Below, piece by piece: positions 8,672 through 16,740 of a stretch of DNA of 44,289 nt. Position numbers and translations under genes: made by a program. Within the stretch, counting starts at the first letter, position 1. The number at the start of each line of letters is the position of its first letter. The notes below the pieces were generated by a model. That model ran no database searches, was not told the DNA's origin, and saw only the letters and a program-made list of their open reading frames with translations. Origin of the DNA: Myxococcales bacterium (GTDB lineage: Bacteria > Myxococcota_A > Polyangia > Palsa-1104 > SHYY01); NCBI GenBank assembly GCA_009692555.1, contig SHYY01000001.1:91393-135681 (forward strand), given 5' to 3'.

Positions 8672-9208
8672 ATGATCAGCTCCCCGGGGCCGAGGCTGCT
8701 GCGAGCCTGTCCACGTTGGCGGCGCGGGGAGCGCGGCGAGAGCGTCCTGACCGAGCTCAATCTCACACCGCTCGTCGACATGCTCTGCGTGCTGGTCATC
8801 TTCGGGCTGCTCCACTTCGACGCCGGGGGCGAGCTGCTCGCCTGAGGGGACCGCCTGCGCTTGCCGGAGGCGAGCCACGTTTTTAGGGAGCTGGAGCGCG
8901 CACCTGTGATCGGAGTGGGCCGGGACACCGTCACCCTCGACGGGCTTCCGGTCGTGGACACCGTTGAGTTGAGCCGGGAGGACAGCGTCGACTGGAAGAT
9001 CGCCGACCTGCACGACCAGCTCTTCATTCTGCGAACCAACTACCGACTGCTCCATCCCTCGGAGCATTTCACGGGCAGCGTGATCGCGAAGATCGACCGG
9101 GACGTGGGCTTCAAGGTCGTCAAGAAGGTGCTGTACACCGCGGCCGCCGCGGGCTACCCGGAGGTGAACTTCCTGGTCGCGGAAAACACGCCCCGTGGGG
9201 CGAGGTAG
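8672..9208 (+). pseudogene. ExbD/TolR-family biopolymer transport protein with in-frame TGA
   Basis: One frame reads as a normal ExbD/TolR protein of about 178 residues except for a TGA at 8843-8845. The first part (ATG at 8672, GAGG upstream) gives a short cytosolic segment and the family signature ELNLTPLVDMLCVLVIFGLL, one inner-membrane helix containing the conserved Asp. After the stop the same frame continues as a periplasmic domain (LPEASH, ELERAPVIGV, GYPEVNFLVAE). ExbD works with ExbB and TonB, or TolR with TolQ, to couple proton flow to outer-membrane work. No exbB/tolQ is nearby. The stop separates the helix from the periplasmic domain, so the product should be non-functional unless the stop is read through or is a sequence error. 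Confidence 0.75.
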
Positions 9209-9257
9209 CGGCTTCCGGACTTTCGGGTGAAGCAGGTCGTGCCGCCGACGATGACGC

Positions 9258-10613
9258 TCAGTAGGCGTACCCGGCGCTCAGCGTGAGGCCCCAGAAGGCG
9301 TCGCTGGTGGTGCCGTCGGTGGTCTTCTTCGGCATCGACCCGCCATCGAAGTCGAGCCAGAACACCTCGTAGAAGCCGCTGAGACGCGCGCTGAGACTTC
9401 GCCACAGGCGCGCCTCCGCGACCAGGTTTCCGCGCACGCCGCCGCCTCCGCCGGGCCCGTACTCCCTGGACGACCGGATCGCGCCGGCCGTCGCGAGGGC
9501 GTGCCCGTTGACGGACGCAGCGACGGTGACCCGCCCCAGAATCGGCAGGCGAAGCCCGACGCCGAGGTCGACGTACTGATAGGTGACACTGGGAACGATG
9601 GTCACGCCGTCGGCCGGCGGATCGATCGTGAAGGAGTGGAAGCCGTAGCCGAGCGACGTGATCAAGAGCGGGCTCCAGGTGCGCTCGACGAAGCGCCAGC
9701 GGAAGCGGAGGCCGACCTCGGCGCGCTGCTCCCGCGTTCCGAACTTGCAAGTGGATTTGCCGCCGCAGGCGGTGGGGGCCGGCTTGGCGTCGATCGATCC
9801 CGGCCAGCCGACAAAGTCGTAGGTGGCCCCGATTCCCAGCCCGGCGAGGTGCCTCCAGCCGCCGCCCGCGGACGGCAGCAATGTGAGCGGGAACAGCGTG
9901 AGGTCGACGCGCAGCCCGGCCGCGATGGTGCCGCGATAGCGCGGGCAGGAGGTGCTGCCCGGCTGGCAGGTGGCCAGTCCATCCAGTGACGCGTTCTTGC
10001 CAAAGCCGAAGCTGCGGCCGGTCAGGAGCAGGCCGACCGCGCCCTCCGCGAGCGGGAATTTCGGAGGCGGCGGCGGAGACGGCGGCGGCGGCGGCGGCGG
10101 CGCCACAGGTTGGTCGCCCACCGGGACCCGAGGTGCGCCCCGGGCCGCGTCCATGGCCGCCACGACGTCGACCACCGCCTCCCGCACCCGCTTCATGGTC
10201 GCGGCGTCCACGTGTCCCCCGGGCAGCGGATGGGCCAGAAGGCGCACGGCGGCCCCGTCGGCGTCGTGGATGGCCACCTCCAGCGCAGGGGTGAGGCCCT
10301 TCCCCCGGTGGATCTCGCCGAAGATCACGACCTGCGCGCCCAGCTCGAGCGCAATCCCGGCAATCTCCGCCTTGCCCCGCGCGCCAAACTTTGCCGCCGC
10401 CACGCGCACCGGGGCGTCGGGGACCAGGATCACGGTCGCACGGAGCACGCGCTCGATCTCGCTCTGTACCCGGCGCGCCTGCGCTCCCTCGAAGGGCAGC
10501 ACCGCGGCCCGGATACCTTGCGCCTGGGCGCTCCCTGCGAGCGCGAAGGCGAGCAGCGCCCCCGTCGCCGCGCACCGCCACCGGAATGGACGACCTCCTA
10601 TTCGACCGTGCAT
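9258..10613 (-). CDS. Secreted protein with C-terminal outer-membrane beta-barrel
   Basis: 451 residues. The signal peptide ends near residue 32 (AGSAQAQG). Residues ~33-160 form an alpha/beta domain (RAAVLPFEGAQA, LGAQVVIFGEIHRGK, ALEVAIHDADG), similar to TolB-N/FlgO-like periplasmic domains. A proline-rich linker (about residues 170-187) follows. The remaining ~260 residues show alternating amphipathic strands and end in the aromatic motif AGYAY, as expected for an outer-membrane barrel recognised by BAM. The start is 18 bp past the stop of the upstream lipoprotein gene, so the two are probably co-transcribed. The function is unknown; this architecture is common in myxobacteria. Confidence 0.8.
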   Translation of the reverse strand: MHGRIGGRPFRWRCAATGALLAFALAGSAQAQGIRAAVLPFEGAQARRVQSEIERVLRATVILVPDAPVRVAAAKFGARGKAEIAGIALELGAQVVIFGEIHRGKGLTPALEVAIHDADGAAVRLLAHPLPGGHVDAATMKRVREAVVDVVAAMDAARGAPRVPVGDQPVAPPPPPPPSPPPPPKFPLAEGAVGLLLTGRSFGFGKNASLDGLATCQPGSTSCPRYRGTIAAGLRVDLTLFPLTLLPSAGGGWRHLAGLGIGATYDFVGWPGSIDAKPAPTACGGKSTCKFGTREQRAEVGLRFRWRFVERTWSPLLITSLGYGFHSFTIDPPADGVTIVPSVTYQYVDLGVGLRLPILGRVTVAASVNGHALATAGAIRSSREYGPGGGGGVRGNLVAEARLWRSLSARLSGFYEVFWLDFDGGSMPKKTTDGTTSDAFWGLTLSAGYAY

Positions 10614-10631
10614 CGCCGTCGCTGCCGTCGG

Positions 10632-12134
10632 CTAGCGGTCGAGGAGAATCGTGAAGCGGGCCGAGGCGGCGTGATTGCCCTCGCTATCGTCGGCCTCCAC
10701 GACGAACGAGCGTTCGCCGGGGGTCGGGGCCGCCTGGATGGAGCGGGTCCATCCATTGGTGCCGGCACCGGCAGGACACATCGGATTGCTCGACGTCGCG
10801 CCGCGCCGATCGGTCCACAATACCGTGGCCTCGTCGATCGTGCCGGCGGTGGTGGTGATGGTCGCGTTGAGCGCCACCTGCCGTGTCGCGGCGAACGATC
10901 CCAGATTCACCGAGACCGCGATGCGGATGGCGCCGGTATCCGGGTTTTCGCCGACCCCCGCGAGGACGGTCCGGGTGTGGGTGACATTGACGCCACCGAC
11001 GGAGTCCGCCGCCTCGGCATGAAAGGTTGCCAGGCCGCGCGCGCCGGGGACGGTGAACGTGAAGTCATCGCCTGAGCGCCGGCACGGCAGCGAGTGTCCC
11101 GCGCAGTCGGCGACGATCCAGTTGCCTGCATCGTGATAGTGCAAGGTCACGCGATCGATGCTGCCCGTCGCGCTGGTGGCGTGGACGGTGATCGGGAGCG
11201 CGCCCGCGGAGAGCGAAGCGCCGTCGGCGGGGCTGGTGAGGGCGACCATCGGGCCATTGGCGTCCTGAAACAGGCCGGCCTTCTCGGACAGGATCTTCAC
11301 GGAGTTCTGCTGGGGTCGCTTGCAGATGCACCCGCGGGACTTCGACTCGCCGCAGCTGGCGTCCTGATCCTGGAACACCTTGTGGCCACCGAAATCGAGG
11401 TAGGTCATCGGGTCGGAGGCGAGGAGCTCGTGATCGAGCGAGAACGCGTGCGCGATCTCCTGGGCCGCCGCCTCGCAGTTCACGTCGAGGCTGCCGCCGA
11501 GGGAGTCGGGGAAAATGAAGGTGACCGCGCCTTCGATGACCGCGCACCCGTTCTTGTCGATCGGCGCGATGCCGCCCACCGCCTGTGGCAGCCCGAGGGC
11601 CGACGGGCTGCCGCCCACCATCTGCATCATGAAGCCGGCGACGGCTGGGCGGTCCTGCACGATCTGGATGTTGAAGCGCGAAAATTCGTCGCTGACGCAC
11701 GATACGAACTTGAGCCAATCCTTGTCGGAGAAGTTGGCCTTGGGGAGGGTGACGCTGCCTCGCCCCGTCCCCGCCACGACCGATGAGACGTTGTGCGCGG
11801 CATCGTCGTAGCCGCCGCTGAGGGTGCCGCCGTTCCGGTTCAAGTAGACCGTGCGCGCGACGCCGGTCATGTCGAAGATCGGCCCCTCGCCGTCCTGTAC
11901 GATCGGGACGTAGCCGGTCCGGATCGCCGCAGGCCGCGCCGGGTCGGCCGCGGGAACGAACGCGCCGGGCGGCGACATCGGCGCCAGCGCGGTCGAGGAG
12001 GGAGCGGTGGCGGGGAGGGCACACACGAGCGCGTAGTCCACCGGATCGCCGGGCTCGATCGAGCCATACACACAGCCCCCGGCCAGGAGTGCCAGCGAGG
12101 GAGCGAGAAGGAGCAGCGCAAGCGGTCGGCGCAT
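10632..12134 (-). CDS. Lipoprotein with degenerate metzincin-like site and Ig-like domains
   Basis: 500 residues from the ATG at 12134. The frame is open further upstream, but this ATG begins a clear signal sequence ending LLAGGC (C21). Residues ~90-245 resemble a zinc metalloprotease domain. The zinc motif is QEIAHAFSLDH (225-235), followed by the Met-turn-like SDPMTY (240-245). The first His of HExxHxxGxxH is therefore Gln, so zinc binding and catalysis are doubtful. Two Ig-like/bacterial beta domains follow (PADGASLSAGALPITVHATS from ~290; IRIAVSVNLG from ~400). Cys pairs near 265-280 suggest disulfides. It probably sits in the envelope and is first in an operon with the beta-barrel gene. 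Confidence 0.8.
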   Translation of the reverse strand: MRRPLALLLLAPSLALLAGGCVYGSIEPGDPVDYALVCALPATAPSSTALAPMSPPGAFVPAADPARPAAIRTGYVPIVQDGEGPIFDMTGVARTVYLNRNGGTLSGGYDDAAHNVSSVVAGTGRGSVTLPKANFSDKDWLKFVSCVSDEFSRFNIQIVQDRPAVAGFMMQMVGGSPSALGLPQAVGGIAPIDKNGCAVIEGAVTFIFPDSLGGSLDVNCEAAAQEIAHAFSLDHELLASDPMTYLDFGGHKVFQDQDASCGESKSRGCICKRPQQNSVKILSEKAGLFQDANGPMVALTSPADGASLSAGALPITVHATSATGSIDRVTLHYHDAGNWIVADCAGHSLPCRRSGDDFTFTVPGARGLATFHAEAADSVGGVNVTHTRTVLAGVGENPDTGAIRIAVSVNLGSFAATRQVALNATITTTAGTIDEATVLWTDRRGATSSNPMCPAGAGTNGWTRSIQAAPTPGERSFVVEADDSEGNHAASARFTILLDR

Positions 12135-12185
12135 TTTGGTACCGTAGCACGATCGCGGCGGGGCTGGATGCGTAGTCGCCAAGTT

Positions 12186-12247
12186 GGGTGCCTGACGGCG
12201 AAGGGGGCCCCCACTTCCGTGGCCGTGGCCGTGGCCGTAGCCGTCGC
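12186..12247. repeat. Diverged terminus of the hexamer-repeat element family
   Basis: The sequence begins GGGTGCCTGACGGCGAAGGG, runs through a C-rich stretch and then four hexamers (GTGGCC x3, GTAGCC). It lines up with the right end of the 29057-29520 element read on the other strand (GGGTGCTTAACGGAGAAGGG, then GTAGTC hexamers). No opposite end was found nearby, so it is a solo or truncated end. Confidence 0.5.
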
Positions 12248-12297
12248 GGGGCGCGGTAGCCTCCGCAGCGCGGGCAGCGCTTGAGCTGGCCCCGGCG
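12248..12297 (-). repeat. 50-bp copy of the zinc-ribbon segment of the kinase gene at 14529-14578
   Basis: 49 of 50 bases match 14529-14578. On the minus strand it encodes RRGQLKRCPRCGGYRAP, the zinc ribbon of the kinase at 13565-14983. Here it lies in non-coding DNA next to a repeat end, so it is a duplicated gene scrap. Confidence 0.7.
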
Positions 12298-12353
12298 GCC
12301 CAAAGATGGATCGCCCGATGGTGCAGCGCTACCCTGTGGTTCGAGGAGAAAAA

Positions 12354-12584
12354 ATGACGCTGGAGGAGCCCGTTCCGCTGATATCGACGTTGCCGAGTGA
12401 CGACAAGCTGCGCCGCATCGACCTGCTGGCGAGGCAGCTCCTGGGCGAGGCGCTTCCGTCGCTGCTGCGGACAGGGGCATCGCTGCGCGGCGCGCTCCAA
12501 CATCTCGGCCCGGCACCCTCCTTTGAGGACTTCCATGCGGCGCGTCGCGAGGCTTGGTCCGGTTTTCCGAGGGAGGGCACCTGA
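12354..12584 (+). CDS. Probable antitoxin of a VapBC-like pair
   Basis: 76 residues. The ATG at 12354 has a good ribosome site (GAGGAG, 12343-12348). The sequence is acidic at the start, then helical, with no motif that I recognise securely. It is called an antitoxin from its size and from its 1-nt stop/start overlap (TGATG) with the PIN-domain toxin remnant downstream, the usual toxin-antitoxin arrangement. A start at 12306 is possible but has no ribosome site. Because the partner toxin is broken, this may be an orphan antitoxin. Confidence 0.6.
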   Translation: MTLEEPVPLISTLPSDDKLRRIDLLARQLLGEALPSLLRTGASLRGALQHLGPAPSFEDFHAARREAWSGFPREGT

Positions 12585-12975
12585 TGATCGTCGCCGTGGC
12601 CGACACGCATGCATTGATTTGGCATCTCCACAACGATGCGAACCTGTCGCCGACTGCCGCGGGCGTGCTCGAGGGCGCCACGCCCGGACGGCAGGTCGCA
12701 GTGTCGGCCATCTCGCTGGCGGAGATCGTCTACTTGGAAGAGAAGGCGCGGATCGCCGCGGGGACACTTCGCGCGGTCAGAGCGCTGATGGCCCAGGCAG
12801 GCCCGATCGTCGAGGTGCGCTGACTGGCGAGATCGTGGAGGCGATGGCGGCCGTTCCGCGCGCCGCTGTGCCTATTTTTTTGACCGGCTGATCGCCGCGA
12901 CCGCTCGCTGGCTGGGGGTGCGGGTGGTGACTCGCGATGCGCGGATCAGCGCCGCAGTCGAAACGATTTGGTCAT
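12584..12975 (+). pseudogene. VapC-like PIN-domain toxin, two frameshifts
   Basis: The first frame gives MIVAVADTHALIWHLHND..., with the first catalytic Asp of PIN ribonucleases (ADTHALIW) and SAISLAEIVYLEEK carrying the conserved Glu. It ends at a TGA (12821). The protein continues in another frame (LTGEIVEAMAAVPRAAVP), then in the third after a T7 run at 12875-12881 (DRLIAATARWLGVRVVTRDARIS, with the later acidic residues). Each break fits loss of one base. The joined sequence is a normal VapC of ~130 residues. The original stop is not evident. Probably dead; sequence error is possible. Confidence 0.8.
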
Positions 12976-12989
12976 GGTTGTCGCCGTCG

Positions 12990-13568
12990 CTAGCGCTCGC
13001 GCTCGAGCAGCGCGCGCGCCTCCGCCGATCCGGTCTCCAGCACCGCCGCGGTCAGCCCTTCGAGGTCGATCACCACCTCGCCGCGTTCGTTCCGCGCCAC
13101 CTCCGTCGATCCGGGGAAGCGCTCCGCCATCCACCGCCGCAGCTCCTCCCGCCGCGCCGCCCGCGACGAGGCAGCGCTGTCGCGGCGCAGGGTCTGGAGC
13201 CGCTCCGCCAGCCCGGCGAGCATCCGCCGGAAGGGCGCCACCTCGAACGGCTTGGTGAGGAAGCGTAAGACCTCGCCCTCGTTGATCGCGGTGAGGGCGC
13301 GCTCCATCGTGGCGTTCCCGGTCAAGAGCATGCGCAGCGTCTCGGGGTGCTCCCGGCGCACGATCTGGATCAGGGCCAGGCCGTCCATGTCCGGCATCTC
13401 GATGTCCGACACCAGCAGGTCCACCTCGCGGTCGGCGAGGATCGCCAGCGCCTCGCGCGGCCCCGGCGCGGTCAGCACCTCGTAGGGCTCCTCGGCGAGC
13501 ACCCGCTTCACCATCCGGAGGATGGTCGCGTCGTCGTCGACGAACAGGATGGAGAAGGGGGCGCTCAT
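12990..13568 (-). CDS. Response regulator, receiver domain with short C-terminal tail
   Basis: 192 residues. The ATG at 13568 overlaps the stop of the upstream kinase gene (ATGA), so translation is probably coupled. It is a CheY-like receiver: acidic pocket D11-D12-D13, phospho-acceptor D55 (LLVSDIEMPDMDG), T83 (LLTGNA) and K106 (FLTKPF). The pattern AINEGEVLRFLTKPF is typical of RpfG/HD-GYP-type receivers, but no output domain follows. Residues ~125-192 are helical, then a short segment (GEVVIDLEGLTAAVLETG). The pairing with a Ser/Thr kinase rather than a His kinase is unusual. Its input may come from an unlinked His kinase. Confidence 0.88.
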   Translation of the reverse strand: MSAPFSILFVDDDATILRMVKRVLAEEPYEVLTAPGPREALAILADREVDLLVSDIEMPDMDGLALIQIVRREHPETLRMLLTGNATMERALTAINEGEVLRFLTKPFEVAPFRRMLAGLAERLQTLRRDSAASSRAARREELRRWMAERFPGSTEVARNERGEVVIDLEGLTAAVLETGSAEARALLERER

Positions 13569-14983
13569 GAGGGCAGGAAGCGCTGCCAGCCGTGGCGGTC
13601 GATCGCGGCGATCGCGCGGTCGATCGCGTGGCACATCTCGTCGGCGCTCTGGTGCCGCTCGGCCCCGCTCCTCCTGAGCGCGCGCCCGACCACCCTCGCG
13701 ACCGCATCGGCGAGACCCAGCTCGGCCACCGCGAGGGGCGCGGAGCGAGCGTGCGCCGCGATCACGTCGTCGGGGGTGGCGCAGGCGAAGGGCACCGTGC
13801 CCGTCAGCATCTCGTGGAGGAGCACGCCGAGCGAGTACAGATCGGACCGCGGATCGTCGCCCTCGCCGCGCGCTACCTCGGGGGCCATGTAGGCAGCGCC
13901 GCCCCGGCCCGAGGCGTCGTCGAAGTCGCTGCCCGGCAACCACGCCGCCCCGAAATCGACCACCTTCAGCCGCGGCAGGCTAACTTCCTTTGCCGCGTAA
14001 GCGGAGTTGTATCGGCGGGCGCCGATGCTGGCCTCCGCCCCATCGAGCAGCACCACGTGCGACGGGTTCAGATCGCGGTGCACCAGACCGGCCTCGTGGA
14101 GCGCGGCGAGGGCGAGCGCCACCTCCCGCGCGATATGGAGGGCGATCGCCGGTGGCAGCGGGCGCGTCGGGTCGAGGTGGGAGGAGAGCGCCTCGCCGTG
14201 GATCCGATCCATCACCAGGTAGGGGCGCTCGTCGGCGAGCAGCCCGAAGTCGGTCACCTCGACCAGGTTGGGGTGGCGGATGCGGCTCGCGGCGCGCGCC
14301 TCGGCCAGGAAGCGGCGCGCCAGGAGCGGGCGGCTCGTCGCCGAGTGGCGGAGCACCTTCACCGCCACCTCGCGATGGATGAGCGCGTGCTCGCCCGCCC
14401 ACACCGTCGAGCTGGCGCTTTCGCTGAGCTGCTCCCCGAGGCGGTAGACGCCGATCGTGCCGCCCGCCTGCGCCCCCTCGCCGACCTCGACCAGCGCCTC
14501 GCCGTCGCGGTCGCAGGCCTGCTCCTCGGGGGCGCGGTAGCCCCCGCAGCGCGGGCAGCGCTTGAGCTGGCCCCGGCGCGGGTCTTCGAAGGCGCGCCCG
14601 TCCATCGACAGCGGGCGCACCTCGGCCTCGAAGCCGGCGGGCGAGGTCGCCACGCTGATCAGGAGTTCGCCCACCTGATCCGCCGCGCGCACCTTCACCC
14701 GGCCGAAGTCGCTCCCCGTCAGCGCCACGCCGCCCCCCAGCGGATCGAGGCCCGCCAGCAGCGCCAGCCGCGCCACCGCCGCCGCACCCACCTCCGAGGG
14801 CACCTCGAGGACCGCCAGCGTCTGGCTGCCGCGCTTCACCACCAGCGCGTAGGACAGGCCACGGGGCTGGAGCACCACCAGATTGGCGCGCCGTCTCAGC
14901 ACCGCGGTCAGCGCCAGGTCGGCGAGCGGGATCGGGCCGAAGCGGGCCAGCGGAGCGTCCCGGCGCTCGGCATCGGAGGCCAT
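13565..14983 (-). CDS. Hanks-type Ser/Thr kinase with GspE-N-like domain and zinc ribbon
   Basis: 472 residues. Residues ~10-130 resemble the N-terminal domain of GspE/PilB-type secretion ATPases (LADLALTAVLRRRANLVVLQ, VPSEVGAAAVARLALLAGLDP). A zinc ribbon follows, CPRCGGY (C143, C146) with a further Cys near 157. The kinase domain runs from ~175 to the end: VAVKVL lysine, HRDLNPSH (302-309) and VVDFGAA. The catalytic loop departs from HRDLKPxN: N306 replaces Lys and H309 replaces the Mg-binding Asn. The glycine loop is also Gly-poor (LSESASSTVWAGEH). Activity may be weak or absent. It is a soluble protein, and the response regulator is translated directly after it. Confidence 0.88.
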   Translation of the reverse strand: MASDAERRDAPLARFGPIPLADLALTAVLRRRANLVVLQPRGLSYALVVKRGSQTLAVLEVPSEVGAAAVARLALLAGLDPLGGGVALTGSDFGRVKVRAADQVGELLISVATSPAGFEAEVRPLSMDGRAFEDPRRGQLKRCPRCGGYRAPEEQACDRDGEALVEVGEGAQAGGTIGVYRLGEQLSESASSTVWAGEHALIHREVAVKVLRHSATSRPLLARRFLAEARAASRIRHPNLVEVTDFGLLADERPYLVMDRIHGEALSSHLDPTRPLPPAIALHIAREVALALAALHEAGLVHRDLNPSHVVLLDGAEASIGARRYNSAYAAKEVSLPRLKVVDFGAAWLPGSDFDDASGRGGAAYMAPEVARGEGDDPRSDLYSLGVLLHEMLTGTVPFACATPDDVIAAHARSAPLAVAELGLADAVARVVGRALRRSGAERHQSADEMCHAIDRAIAAIDRHGWQRFLPS

Positions 14984-15039
14984 GGCAGGACGCTAGCCGA
15001 TGGCTCGCCGTGCGGCAAGTTCTCCGCCCCCGAAGACCA

Positions 15040-15840
15040 TCAGCCCAGCAGCTCGTCGAGCGTCACCGAGCGGAGCCCTCGCTCGGCCAGTGTCGGGAGC
15101 AGCCGCTCCAGCACCCGCGCGGCGATCGGCTCGCGCGCGGCGCCGCGCTCCACCGCGTCGTGGAGCACCAGGATCGCCCCCGGCCGGAGCGCCCTCGTCA
15201 GCCGCGCGGTGGCCTCCTCGACGGTGGCACCCGCCACGCCGTCGCGCGCGGTGGCGCTCCACCCCACCAGCGCCAGCCCGGCGCGGCGCGCTCCGTCGAC
15301 CACCGGCGGCGAGAGCAGTCCCACCGGCGGCCGGAACCAGCGCGGCCGAACCCCCGCCGCCCGCTCGAGGACATCCCCGGCCTGCGCCAGCTCCGCGGCC
15401 AGCACCCGCGGCGATCGCAACGTGGTCATCCACGAATGGTGGAAGGAGTGGTTCCCGAGGCCGTGACCGCGCCGGACGATCTCGGCGATCACCTCCTGGT
15501 GGCGTTCGGCGCGCGCGCCGATCACGAAAAAAGTTCCGCGCTGTCCGTGGCGATCGAGCAGATCGAGGACGCGCCGGGTGTGCACCGGATCGGGCCCGTC
15601 GTCGAAGGTCAACGCCACCGCGCTCCCCGTCGATCTGCCGCCCAGGATCGGCCGCGCGAACACCCCCGAGCCGAGGAGGAACACCCCGCACCCGACGGTG
15701 GCGAGCAGCGCCAGCAGCGCCGCGCCGAACGCCCACCCCGGCACCGCCACGTCCAGGAGCCCGGCCGCCGCGAGCGCGAACGAGGCGGCGCACGAGGCCC
15801 ACAGCGCCACCGCCCCCAGCGGCGATGCCCGCCGGATCAT
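15040..15840 (-). CDS. Membrane-anchored polysaccharide deacetylase (NodB domain)
   Basis: 266 residues from the ATG at 15840; the frame is open upstream but without protein-like features. Two hydrophobic helices (~8-30 and ~36-57) anchor it in the inner membrane. The NodB domain then shows TFDDGPDP (catalytic D80 and metal-binding D81), HSFHH (metal His 131 and 135), RWFRPPVG and ILVLHDA. All key motifs are present, so an active metal-dependent deacetylase of chitin, peptidoglycan or a polysaccharide is likely; the substrate cannot be told. It stands alone and is divergent from the fabG-like gene. Confidence 0.88.
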   Translation of the reverse strand: MIRRASPLGAVALWASCAASFALAAAGLLDVAVPGWAFGAALLALLATVGCGVFLLGSGVFARPILGGRSTGSAVALTFDDGPDPVHTRRVLDLLDRHGQRGTFFVIGARAERHQEVIAEIVRRGHGLGNHSFHHSWMTTLRSPRVLAAELAQAGDVLERAAGVRPRWFRPPVGLLSPPVVDGARRAGLALVGWSATARDGVAGATVEEATARLTRALRPGAILVLHDAVERGAAREPIAARVLERLLPTLAERGLRSVTLDELLG

Positions 15841-15937
15841 CGCGCGCGCTCGTCGCTGGGCGGGGACGCCATCCGCCTGTCTTGGCACGTCGCGAGCCGG
15901 CTGTAAATCGCGCCGCGCAAAAATGTGCGCCACGCCG

Positions 15938-15965
15938 TTGCCAAGGAGTGCCCGCCGACTACAAT
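15938..15965 (+). promoter_or_regulatory. Candidate promoter, near-leaderless
   Basis: TTGCCA (15938-15943), a 16-bp spacer and TACAAT (15960-15965). The start codon at 15977 is only 12 bp past the -10, so the leader would be about 5 nt, with no room for a ribosome site. Confidence 0.5.
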
Positions 15966-15976
15966 GCGCTCCTTCC

Positions 15977-16699
15977 ATGCGCCGGGCCGTCGTCACCGGT
16001 GGGACCCGAGGGATCGGTCTCGCCATCGCTCGCCGCCTGGCCCACGACGGCCTCGCGGTGACGGCCACCTATGCCCACGACGACGCCGGCGCACAGGCCG
16101 CGCTGGCCGCCGCCCGCGAAGGCGGACTGGACCTCTCCGTGCGCCGCTGCGATGTCACCGACGCGGTCGCCGTCGACGCGCTGTTCGCCGATCTGCGCGA
16201 GCCGGGCACCGACGTCCTGGTCCACGCCGCCGGCTTCACCCGCGACAAGCTGATGATGATGATGCCGGAGCGCGACTTCGACGAGGTGGTCGCGGTCCAC
16301 CTGAAGGGCGCCTTCCTGGCAGCGAAGCAGGCCATGCGCCCGATGATCTCCCGTCGCTGGGGGCGCATCGTGTCGATCGTCTCGCCGACCGCCCTCCTCG
16401 GCCGCGCCGGCCAGACCAACTACGGCGCCGCCAAGGCCGGCCTTTGTGGCCTCACCCGCTCGCTCGCCCGCGAGATCGCCCGCTTCCAGATCACCGTGAA
16501 CGCGGTCTGTGCCGGCCTGGTCGATACCGCGATGACCGAGGCGCTCCCCGCCAACGTGCGCGCCGAGCTGCTCTCCGCGGTGCCGCTCGGTCGCGCCGGC
16601 CGCCCCGAAGAGATCGCCGCCGCCGTCTCCTGGCTGTGCTCCGACGGAGCCTCCTACGTCACAGGGCAGGTGCTCGGTGTCGACGGGGGGCTCACATGA
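15977..16699 (+). CDS. fabG: 3-oxoacyl-ACP reductase-like SDR (FabG family)
   Basis: 240 residues, classical short-chain dehydrogenase. It has the NADP-binding TGGTRGIG (7-14), VHAAG in place of NNAG, catalytic S136-Y149-K153 (SIVSP, NYGAAK) and a C-terminal LGVDGGLT. The next gene, 41 bp downstream, is an acyl carrier protein, supporting an ACP-bound ketoacyl substrate. With ACP and a LolA-like protein it resembles the core of small fatty-acid/polyketide clusters such as aryl polyene loci, but no ketosynthase is nearby. It may not be the housekeeping FabG. Confidence 0.85.
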   Translation: MRRAVVTGGTRGIGLAIARRLAHDGLAVTATYAHDDAGAQAALAAAREGGLDLSVRRCDVTDAVAVDALFADLREPGTDVLVHAAGFTRDKLMMMMPERDFDEVVAVHLKGAFLAAKQAMRPMISRRWGRIVSIVSPTALLGRAGQTNYGAAKAGLCGLTRSLAREIARFQITVNAVCAGLVDTAMTEALPANVRAELLSAVPLGRAGRPEEIAAAVSWLCSDGASYVTGQVLGVDGGLT

Positions 16700-16740
16700 A
16701 TTCCGCGCCAAGAAGGCGCGTCGAAGGGACGTGACGAACC

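Noticed and set aside
8843..8845. Selenocysteine at the TGA in the ExbD gene
   Set aside because: No ExbD selenoprotein is known to me, and no clear SECIS-like hairpin was seen just downstream. A nonsense mutation or error is simpler.
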